14,873 bases of DNA, taken from assembly GCA_964652155.1 (NCBI GenBank), contig CAZZBK010000147.1, positions 1 through 14,873 on the forward strand, written 5' to 3'. Position 1 is the stretch's first letter, and the number at the start of each line of letters is the position of its first letter. Position numbers and translations under genes: made by a program. The notes beneath the pieces were generated by a model. That model ran no database searches and was not told the DNA's origin. It saw only the letters and a list, made by a program, of their open reading frames with translations. Below are positions 1 through 6,476 of this stretch, one piece after another. The stretch is from CAZZBK01 sp964652155. Lineage in GTDB: Bacteria > Planctomycetota > Planctomycetia > Pirellulales > PNKZ01.

Positions 1-28
1 ATCACTTCTCTCTCATCACTTCGCACTG
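1..28. repeat. Short 14-bp-period repeat at the 3' end of the first gene
   Basis: The octamer ATCACTTC occurs at 1-8 and again at 15-22, a period of 14 bp, with a CT-only spacer between them. The second copy spans the stop codon (TGA, plus-strand 16-18) of the minus-strand gene. On its own this could be chance. It is listed because other spacers in the window carry repeats with the same 7- or 14-bp period. The window edge cuts off anything further left. Confidence 0.4.
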
Positions 29-2976
29 CCATCGGTCTTCCAGGGCAAGCGGATGAGCGCGGGCTTGGCGGGGGTCGTGGACGGTGCGGGAAGCTGTGCG
101 GTCGAAGGGGCGCTCGGTGAGAACGGAGCACTGCCGGGCAAGGCGAGCGGCTCGATTTGAATGTTGTCGACCCAGGCCTGGCCCAGGCCGGTGAGCGCGA
201 TCGTCACGCTGATCGGGCCGCCGCGCGTGGCGACGCGATGCAACACGAACGGCCGCCAACTCGTGGTGCGACCAATCCGCTCGGCGAGCGCCTCGCCCCC
301 GATCGAGTCGAGCACCAGCACTCCTTCGACGCTGCCGACGATGCTCTGCGGCACGTTCACCCAGCCACTAATGCGCACGAGTTGCCCCGGCTGCACACTC
401 ACGGCCGGGGAGGTGATCCAGACCGGCGGCGACTCGACGAGCGTGCTCGCGGCTTGGGCCGGATCGGTGGCGCGGGCCGACAGTCGCAGGCTGGTCCGGC
501 CGTCGCGGCGGTCACGCACCTCGGGCGAGAGATCGGCCAGGGCCGTGATGCCTTCGTGCGGGTGGACAAAATTCTGCCAGCCGGCGCGGAGCATGGCGTC
601 GAGATTCTCGAAGTTCCCTTCACTCAGCACGTTTTGGGCCCATTGAGCGCTGGCGATTTGCTGGTTGAAGACCCAAGCCTCGCTCAGTGTGACAAACGAG
701 GTGAGCAAAGGGGTGCCGACGGGAGTGGTCACGCCTTTGGTCGCGGCGTCCCAATGCGCGCGTTGCCAGACACGCAGCGGCCGCAAGGCGCGGCAGGCGT
801 TCAAGTAAGCCGTGTCGTATTCGCGGGCGCGGAGCCGCTCGTCGGCGCGGGCCAGGTCGTCACGCGCGGCGGTCATCCAACGGCCGACCTGGCTTTGTTG
901 ACGTCCTTGGGCGGCGAGTTGGCTGTCGACTTCGGTCGTGCGTTCGAATTCGAGCTGCGCCAACTCGCGTTGCAACAGAGCGAGACGCGGCCCGCGCTCG
1001 GTCAAGCGGCGCATCAGCCCACTGACCACGACGGGATCTTGCGTGAGCAGCAGCAGCGAGGTCTGGCCGTACTCTTCGAGCGTGGCGCGGACGCCGCCGG
1101 TGACGCGCGTGTGTCGCACGGGGGCCAAGCCGCCGGCGCTGAAGCGGTACACGTCGCTGGTTTCGATCGTGCCGGGCACGACGACCGCGCCGGTCGACAC
1201 GGCCATCTGGCCGCTGACATACTGCGCGCCCACCCCTTGCCACAGGGGCATGACGAGTCGGGCGCGATCGGTTTGCAGCAGTGCGCCGCGGACGTCGGGC
1301 AGTTCGGCGAGCACGGGCCCCGACAGGGCCTGCGCCGGAGTACGTTGCAAGGCCAAGGCGGGGTTCGGCGCTTGCGTGATGGGGAGGGTCGTGACGAGGC
1401 TGCCGCTCGCGCCCCACGGCTCGAGCCAATCGAGTTCCATGTTGAGCAGTTCCAGGCCGAGAGCCCGATAGCGCGTGGCCGGGTCCTGGGCGTCGAGCCG
1501 CGAATGCGAGGCGAAGAACAAGCCGCGCACGCCCGAGGCGATTGCCGAATACGTCAGGGCCCGAACCTGATCGATCGACACGACGCTGGCCGCGGCGCGG
1601 CCTTGTGACAAGGCCGCGCACTGTTCGATCAACTCAGGGGCGGGCTGGGTTTGAATGACGGTCCAGATGGGGGTGCCCGGTCGCGCGAGCCGCGGCCGCT
1701 CGCGCAGCCAGGTGCCGTAATCGTTGAGCTCGAAGCTGGTACACAACGGTTGGCGGCTGAGCACGAGCACGTCGACGTAGCGCGAGTACGCGCGCAGATC
1801 GGTCTCGCACTCGCACAGCAGCGGTCGACGCAGCGTGCGATTCGAGCGCCGCACGGCATCGGTCCAGCGTTTGGTCGTTTCGAGTTCCTGACCGGTGAGC
1901 CGCGAGCCAAAATCCCAGGCCAGCACGCTGCTCCAGGCCGCGCCCAACTCGGGCAACGGCTCAGGCAACCGCTGCGGGTCGTCGAGCCCCGCGGGCTTGG
2001 GGGGCGGGCAGACGACCCACATCCGCCGCTCGTTGGCCTCGGCGAGCAACTCGGCGCTGGGCGTAGACCGAAGCCGCACGCCGTTGAACCCGAGCTGCTG
2101 GAGCAGCGACAGGGGTTCGCCCTGATGATCGATGATCCGCGGCAGAGTTGGTCGTCCGTCGGCGATGAGCACCGAGCCGTTCAACTCGGCCGCGCGGATA
2201 TTGAGCGGTTCGGCCACGGTCGTGGGCGTGCCGGGCAAAGCCGGGAGGGTGGTGGTGCCGCTCGTGAGCACGATGTTCGGATTGACGAAGCCGGGCAACT
2301 CGAGGTCATCGATCGCGATGCCGATGCGTCCGCCGCCCGGGTACACGTTGAGTTGCAGTCGGTCGACATAGGCTTCCGATTCGTCGACGTCGGCGCGCCA
2401 CTGGGCGCGCAAGGCGCGGGCCTGCCGTTTGACCGCCAAGGGCAGCCCCTCGACGCGCAAGGGCTCCCAAGTGCCGACGCGCGTGCATTGCGTGCCCGGC
2501 ACGAGCAGCACGCCCATCTGACCGGTCTGCGGATGGCGCGCGCGGGGCAACACCACACGCGCGAACAACTGCGGACTCGCTCGATCGGCGCGGACCCAAA
2601 CGCTGGGGACAAACTCGGCAATAACGGCGGCCTGGCCGATGTCGTAGTTCAAGTACAGATGCGTGCCGCCGGCAGACGTATGGAGCTGCACGTACTCGCA
2701 GACCTGTCCGCTGTGGGGGGCGCGCGGGGTCCGTTCGTGGACCTCGAGGCGGTAGTTGACATCGGCTTCGCCCGGCCGCCAGGCGACCTGCGGCGACTCG
2801 AAGCCATCGCGCAACGGCCCCTGCGCCGTGGAAGCGCTCGCGAAGAGCCCGAGCAGTCCGAGCGCCATCACCCAGGGCCGCAGAGTTTGCGCCACACGCA
2901 ACACGCCTTGGAATCCTTTCCATCCCCACGGGCGAGTGCGCGCTCGCGGGGCATTTTTGCGTTGCCCAAAGGCCAC
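16..2976 (-). CDS. Secreted large protein, possible glycosidase-like TIM barrel between carbohydrate-binding-like domains
   Basis: A 986-residue protein with no family I can name. Residues 1-35 are basic, 36-46 are hydrophobic (VMALGLLGLFA) and an AxA-like site (ASTAQ) follows near 52, so it is probably exported by Sec. Residues about 55-230 look like a beta jelly roll ending in IAIDDLEL. Residues about 265-520 alternate strand and helix like a TIM barrel (LLQQLGFNGVRL, VLAWDFG, YVDVLVLSRQP, GVRGLFFASHSRL). About 655-745 is helical and charged. About 810-945 is a second carbohydrate-binding-like fold ending in AWVDNIQIEPL, and the C-terminus is Pro/Ser/Ala-rich. I cannot assign catalytic acids, so enzyme activity is inference. 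The start is GTG at 2976. ATG at 2868 would remove the basic n-region and is less likely. No clear SD is present, but a promoter-like sequence sits about 37 bp upstream. The gene is transcribed divergently from the small gene at 3222. Confidence 0.8.
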   Translation of the reverse strand: MAFGQRKNAPRARTRPWGWKGFQGVLRVAQTLRPWVMALGLLGLFASASTAQGPLRDGFESPQVAWRPGEADVNYRLEVHERTPRAPHSGQVCEYVQLHTSAGGTHLYLNYDIGQAAVIAEFVPSVWVRADRASPQLFARVVLPRARHPQTGQMGVLLVPGTQCTRVGTWEPLRVEGLPLAVKRQARALRAQWRADVDESEAYVDRLQLNVYPGGGRIGIAIDDLELPGFVNPNIVLTSGTTTLPALPGTPTTVAEPLNIRAAELNGSVLIADGRPTLPRIIDHQGEPLSLLQQLGFNGVRLRSTPSAELLAEANERRMWVVCPPPKPAGLDDPQRLPEPLPELGAAWSSVLAWDFGSRLTGQELETTKRWTDAVRRSNRTLRRPLLCECETDLRAYSRYVDVLVLSRQPLCTSFELNDYGTWLRERPRLARPGTPIWTVIQTQPAPELIEQCAALSQGRAAASVVSIDQVRALTYSAIASGVRGLFFASHSRLDAQDPATRYRALGLELLNMELDWLEPWGASGSLVTTLPITQAPNPALALQRTPAQALSGPVLAELPDVRGALLQTDRARLVMPLWQGVGAQYVSGQMAVSTGAVVVPGTIETSDVYRFSAGGLAPVRHTRVTGGVRATLEEYGQTSLLLLTQDPVVVSGLMRRLTERGPRLALLQRELAQLEFERTTEVDSQLAAQGRQQSQVGRWMTAARDDLARADERLRAREYDTAYLNACRALRPLRVWQRAHWDAATKGVTTPVGTPLLTSFVTLSEAWVFNQQIASAQWAQNVLSEGNFENLDAMLRAGWQNFVHPHEGITALADLSPEVRDRRDGRTSLRLSARATDPAQAASTLVESPPVWITSPAVSVQPGQLVRISGWVNVPQSIVGSVEGVLVLDSIGGEALAERIGRTTSWRPFVLHRVATRGGPISVTIALTGLGQAWVDNIQIEPLALPGSAPFSPSAPSTAQLPAPSTTPAKPALIRLPWKTDGSAK

Positions 2977-3012
2977 ATCCGTTGCGGCCCATTGGGATCG
3001 ACGTAAGCCAAG

Positions 3013-3042
3013 ATCATATCACGCTTTGCGAGTAAGCCCCAA
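3013..3042 (-). promoter_or_regulatory. Candidate sigma70-type promoter for the secreted protein gene
   Basis: On the minus strand, TTGGGG (plus 3042-3037) is followed after 18 nt by TATGAT (plus 3018-3013), a five-of-six match to TATAAT. This would give a leader of roughly 30 nt before the GTG start at 2976, which supports that start. The -35 box matches the consensus only in TTG. This is a prediction from sequence alone. Confidence 0.4.
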
Positions 3043-3221
3043 CAGCACTTGTCGCAGAAATACCTCATCGCCCGAAACGGCACGATAGCAAGGCAATGAA
3101 GCTAACTATTGAATTGCGAACCACTTGCGATTTGCTGCGTAAAAAACGTTGCATCGCGGCACAGCGACTGCTCTAACCAAATACAACAACCACCATCAGG
3201 CCACCTTGGGAGACCACAACG

Positions 3222-3506
3222 ATGAATGCCGCCAGCGATTCGGTCAAAATGCCCGTCGAAGAGTTGCCGCAGGACCTGATCGACCTGCTTTCGGCTGTTG
3301 CGGAACTGCCCGTTGAGGTTCGTCCCCGGCTGGAGGTGCTGCTGACTCGGGTCGTCGACAGCACAAAGCGTCGCCGCAAGATCATGAATCTGGTGCAAGA
3401 CGCGCTGAGTCAGTTGCGGCTCGACATGAAATACCTGCTGTTCGATCTGGAAGCCACCCGCCGCGAGCGGGACGAGTACCGCCGCCAGATCGAAGAGTTG
3501 CAGTAA
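3222..3506 (+). CDS. Small charged coiled-coil protein, conserved-hypothetical type
   Basis: A 94-residue soluble protein with no signal peptide or membrane segment. Residues 13-50 (EELPQDLIDLLSAVAELP onward) are amphipathic helix with many Leu and Val. Residues 48-52 hold a basic patch (STKRRRK). Residues 55-94 read as one long, highly charged helix (LRLDMKYLLFDLEATRRERD) ending in EELQ, typical of a coiled coil. From memory, proteins of this length and pattern recur in Pirellulales genomes without a function; I cannot confirm that here. GGGAG at 3208-3212 lies 9 nt before the ATG. The gene stands alone: a strong intrinsic terminator starts 41 nt after the stop and the gene to its left is divergent. 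The basic patch would allow nucleic-acid or partner binding, but nothing shows that directly. Confidence 0.82.
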   Translation: MNAASDSVKMPVEELPQDLIDLLSAVAELPVEVRPRLEVLLTRVVDSTKRRRKIMNLVQDALSQLRLDMKYLLFDLEATRRERDEYRRQIEELQ

Positions 3507-3546
3507 GCGGCCGCCGCGTTGTGGCCCCACTTACCATCGCTATCCC

Positions 3547-3590
3547 CTGGGGCGTGAAGGACTTGAGCCTTCGCGCCCCAGTTCTGTTTT
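3547..3590 (+). terminator. Intrinsic terminator of the small coiled-coil gene
   Basis: A 14-bp stem (3547-3560 with 3568-3581) contains one G-T wobble (3555/3573), closes a 7-nt loop (ACTTGAG) and is followed directly by the T-rich run TTCTGTTTT (3582-3590). It starts 41 nt after the stop at 3506. The stem is G/C-rich at its base, so this is a convincing Rho-independent terminator on the plus strand. Confidence 0.8.
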
Positions 3591-3606
3591 GGCCTGGTGT
3601 CGATCG

Positions 3607-3646
3607 TAAAACTGAAATGCGAGGGGGACCGTCCCCGTCGGTTTTA
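3607..3646. repeat. Palindromic hairpin module with GGGGAC/GTCCCC core
   Basis: Outer arms 3607-3615 (TAAAACTGA) and 3638-3646 (TCGGTTTTA) pair over 9 positions with one wobble. Inside them GGGGAC (3624-3629) and GTCCCC (3631-3636) form a second, nearly continuous dyad around one central base. The module lies just after the terminator and just before the larger palindromic element, in sequence without any coding signal. It looks like a dispersed intergenic palindrome, but copy number cannot be seen from one window. Confidence 0.5.
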
Positions 3647-3655
3647 GGTCGGCTC

Positions 3656-3833
3656 TTGTGTGAGCGTCAGCGTTGTGGGTGGCTGGCGGTTTGCGAAGCA
3701 CACCCCGGCGAGCGACATGCGACACCGCCTCGAAGTGAGCCGGGGTTTGCAGACGCAAACCGCCAGCCACCCGCCGCTGAATGATGCCCTGATGCCAGAT
3801 CCTACGATTGACCAACTTTGAAGACGCTCACAC
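3656..3833. mobile_element. MITE-like or REP-like palindromic element, about 178 bp, non-coding
   Basis: The ends carry an 11-bp perfect inverted repeat, GTGTGAGCGTC (3658-3668) and GACGCTCACAC (3823-3833). Just outside are direct copies of TCGGCTC at 3649-3655 and 3834-3840, as a target-site duplication would appear; on the left two extra bases (TT) lie between the direct repeat and the inverted repeat. Inside is a longer perfect 19-bp inverted repeat (3677-3695 with 3754-3772), then a nested 8-bp pair (ACCCCGGC at 3702-3709 with GCCGGGGT at 3739-3746). Apart from 3779-3822, most of it can fold into one long hairpin. No reading frame looks coding. It may be a MITE moved by a transposase elsewhere, or a REP-type palindrome; the nested structure would also fit one palindrome inserted into another. 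Confidence 0.55.
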
Positions 3834-3949
3834 TCGGCTCTAAATCGCGTGTGAATTATCTCGACTATTTTGACAAAAGGGGGGTAAACTAAAACCTTCG
3901 CCCGTGAGTGGTTCCGCTCAGGCGGTTCTCGTGAGCAAGGAGTGTTTTC

Positions 3950-6379
3950 ATGCGTCGCGTGGCTAGGTCTGCTTGGTGCCGTGTTGGTGTGACCCCGCCG
4001 CGCCGTGCTCGACGGCTGTGGATTGAACAACTCGAGCAGCGGCTCGCGCTCGCCGCCAGTCCGCTCACGACGCTACTGCCGAGCGTGTCAGCGGCCGCGA
4101 ACAAGACTGCCGTGGTGGCCACGAACGCCGCGCCGACCGTGTATCGCGCGGCCGCCATCTCCACCGGAGCGATGGTCGGCGCGACGTCGGCGTTGTCGGT
4201 GCTCGGCACGGATGACGGCGGCGCGGTCAATCTCAAATACACCTGGTCGACCACCGCCGCGCCCGAGGGCGCAGCGCCGCTGGCTTTCTCGGTCAATGGC
4301 ACGAACGCGGCCAGGACGACCAAGGTTAAGTTTGCCACCCCCGGCGCGTACACCTTCGTGGTGACGATCGCCGATGCGCTGGGCAAGTCGGTCACGAGCA
4401 GCGTGAGCGCCAACGTGCAGCCTCCGCCCAACGCCGCGCCGAAAGTGGCGAAGGTGGCCAGTGTCGCCTCGAATCTGATTTCCGGCACCAGCACGAATGT
4501 CTCGGTGCTCGGCACCGACGACGGCGGCGAGGCGAATCTCACGTACGCCTGGAGCCCCGCCACGTTGCCGGCTGGCGCGGCCCCCCCCACGTTCGCCGCC
4601 AACAACAGCAACGCCGCCAAGAATACGAGCGTCACCTTCAGCAGCGCCGGCACCTACGTGCTGCAAGCCACGATCACCGACGCCGGCAATCGGTCGGTCA
4701 TCAGCCGCGTGACCATCACGGTCAAACCGACGCTCACGCGCATTCAGGTCACCCCCGCCTCGACCACCGTGGCGACCGGCACCTCGCTGCAATTCTCGGC
4801 CCAGGCGTTCGATCAATTCAACAAAGTGATCACCGCACAAAAGACGTTTGCGTGGTCGACCGACCTGGGAACCATTTCCAACAAAGGGCTGTTCAAGGCT
4901 CCGAGCAGCGCGGGCTCGGCGACCGTAAAAGCCACGCTGAGTCTCATCAGCGGTTCCTCCACGGTCAATGTCACTGGCGCCACGCCGGCCCCGATCAGCA
5001 ACGGCACGCTCAGTTCGCTCGTGCAAACGCTTTACGCCGATGGGTCAGTCGGCCGCCAGGACATGCTGCAAGTGTTCGCCGCGGCCGGTGTTGATGGCGT
5101 GGTCGATGCCACCGAGCTGGGCGAATTGCGGACCATCGTCAGCAGCGCGACCACGCTCGGCATGCCCAACGCGGTGCAAGTGCTCGCCGGAGATGTCGTC
5201 AACGGCAATGTCGCCAACGCGCGCTATCAAGGGACGGCGCTCGGCAATCTGACCGCCGGCAGCTCGAGCAGCGTGCTCGACAAACTCGTCGGCAAGTGGT
5301 TCCTGGGGACCGACCACCCGAGCACCGGCGGCTATGCCTATGCCCCCTCGACCGGCACGCTGTTCGTCAATGGCCCGTCGTACTCGGATGTCAACCAAGG
5401 GCAAGTGGGCGATTGCTACTTCATCGCCTCGATGGGGGCCATCGCCAAGAGTTCTCCCGCCGCGATCAGCAACATGATTGTCGACAACGGCGACAAGACC
5501 TACACGGTGCGATTCTACGCCGGCGGCAAAGCCGACTACGTCACGGTCGACAGTATGTTGCCCGTCAGCGGCTCCGGTCGGCTCGTGTTCGATGGCGATG
5601 GCGACCTGGCGGCGAGCGTCAATACCGAACTCTGGCTGCCGTTGCTCGAAAAGGCGTATGCCCAATGGAACGAGACGGGCAAGAGCGGCCAGGATGGGAC
5701 CAACTCTTACGCGGGCATCTCGGGTGGCTGGATGGCCGACGTCTTCTCGCAAGCCTTGGGCTACAGCGTGCCGTCGATCTGGTCGCTCGCCGGTTCCACC
5801 AAGCAAACCGTCATCAATGCCGTGGCCAAGAACCAGGCGGTCACGATCGGCACCTACCGAACGCTCAACGGCCTGTACGGCAATCATGCCTACACGATCG
5901 TCGGCTACAACAGCACCAACGATACGTTCACGCTCCATAATCCGTGGGGCTCGAGTCAGCCAGGGCCACTTACCTGGGCTCAACTGCAAGCCGCCTGCGA
6001 TGGGCTCTCGATCGCCGATCCGACGATCGCGCCGGGCACGGGCACCCCGTTCACCGTGGCCGCGGCTTGGTTCTTGACCAAGGATGCGGACGAGGGCGGC
6101 GGCAGTAACGCTGGCGACAGCAGTCACGCTGGCACGGGCGATGATGCCACGAGCCAAGGCAATGCAATGTCCGCGGACTCCGCGCCGGCGACGGACGCAA
6201 CTGTCAGCGTGGCCACCACGAGTGATGCGATCAGCGCCGTGCTCAGCGAAGGGGACACGGACATCGACACGGCCCCAGACGAACCGCGTATCGCGCGCTC
6301 CGCGATTCGTGCGCGCAAGGCCTCCGCCTCGACCTGGGCAATCAACCCGGCCGCCATCGATCTGCTCGCGAGCCGCTAG
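3950..6379 (+). CDS. Surface calpain-like (C2) cysteine protease with LEPR-XLL N-terminus, two PKD-like and one Ig-like domain
   Basis: An 809-residue protein. Residues 19-36 hold a basic stretch and LWIEQLEQRLALAA, the planctomycete LEPR-XLL export-associated motif. Two homologous PKD-like domains (about 62-157 and 164-258) share VLGTDDGG and a W-S core, and an Ig-like (BIG2-type) domain spans 261-343. At 382-390 DGVVDATEL resembles the second half of an EF-hand loop, but its first ligand positions are Ala and Gly. The peptidase domain (about 440-705) keeps the calpain residues: Gln483 of the oxyanion hole and Cys489 in QGQVGDCYF, His646 in GNHAYTIVGY, Asn664 in HNPWG. The triad is intact, so it should cleave proteins, probably outside the cytoplasm; Ca2+ dependence is inferred from the family. 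The last 100 residues are Asp/Ser/Thr/Ala-rich and disordered-looking. AAGGAG at 3937-3942 lies 7 nt before the ATG. The gene has no operon partner. Confidence 0.92.
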   Translation: MRRVARSAWCRVGVTPPRRARRLWIEQLEQRLALAASPLTTLLPSVSAAANKTAVVATNAAPTVYRAAAISTGAMVGATSALSVLGTDDGGAVNLKYTWSTTAAPEGAAPLAFSVNGTNAARTTKVKFATPGAYTFVVTIADALGKSVTSSVSANVQPPPNAAPKVAKVASVASNLISGTSTNVSVLGTDDGGEANLTYAWSPATLPAGAAPPTFAANNSNAAKNTSVTFSSAGTYVLQATITDAGNRSVISRVTITVKPTLTRIQVTPASTTVATGTSLQFSAQAFDQFNKVITAQKTFAWSTDLGTISNKGLFKAPSSAGSATVKATLSLISGSSTVNVTGATPAPISNGTLSSLVQTLYADGSVGRQDMLQVFAAAGVDGVVDATELGELRTIVSSATTLGMPNAVQVLAGDVVNGNVANARYQGTALGNLTAGSSSSVLDKLVGKWFLGTDHPSTGGYAYAPSTGTLFVNGPSYSDVNQGQVGDCYFIASMGAIAKSSPAAISNMIVDNGDKTYTVRFYAGGKADYVTVDSMLPVSGSGRLVFDGDGDLAASVNTELWLPLLEKAYAQWNETGKSGQDGTNSYAGISGGWMADVFSQALGYSVPSIWSLAGSTKQTVINAVAKNQAVTIGTYRTLNGLYGNHAYTIVGYNSTNDTFTLHNPWGSSQPGPLTWAQLQAACDGLSIADPTIAPGTGTPFTVAAAWFLTKDADEGGGSNAGDSSHAGTGDDATSQGNAMSADSAPATDATVSVATTSDAISAVLSEGDTDIDTAPDEPRIARSAIRARKASASTWAINPAAIDLLASR

Positions 6380-6400
6380 CGTCCCTGCCGCTGGAATCAA

Positions 6401-6456
6401 AACACCAAACACCAAACACCAAACACCAAACACCAAACACCTAACACCAAACACTC
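6401..6456. repeat. Heptanucleotide tandem repeat (AACACCA)n between convergent genes
   Basis: Seven consecutive 7-bp units run from 6401 to 6449. Units 1-5 and 7 are AACACCA, unit 6 ends in T, and a degenerate eighth unit (AACACTC) ends at 6456. The array fills most of the 97-bp gap between the stop codons of two convergent genes. C/A-rich low-complexity sequence continues to 6476, and I see no hairpin terminator for either gene. On the minus strand the array reads as GG pairs separated by 5 nt, so a two-layer G-quadruplex could form in the 3' end of the glycosyltransferase transcript; that is inference. Confidence 0.9.
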
Positions 6457-6476
6457 CCCCCCAACACCAACTCCCC

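Noticed and set aside
157..1608. Open frame of 483 codons on the plus strand, opposite the secreted protein gene
   Set aside because: It lies wholly antisense to a better-supported gene with a signal peptide and recognisable folds. The product is His/Arg/Gly/Ala-rich without domains, as expected from high-GC antisense frames.
3870..3890. TTGACA (3870-3875) with TAAACT (3885-3890) as the promoter of the protease gene
   Set aside because: The gap is only 9 nt, against the 16-18 nt needed, and no alternative -10 box lies 17 nt after TTGACA.
6401..6456. Tandem array considered as a CRISPR array
   Set aside because: The units are 7 bp and directly adjacent, with no spacers and no cas genes in the window.
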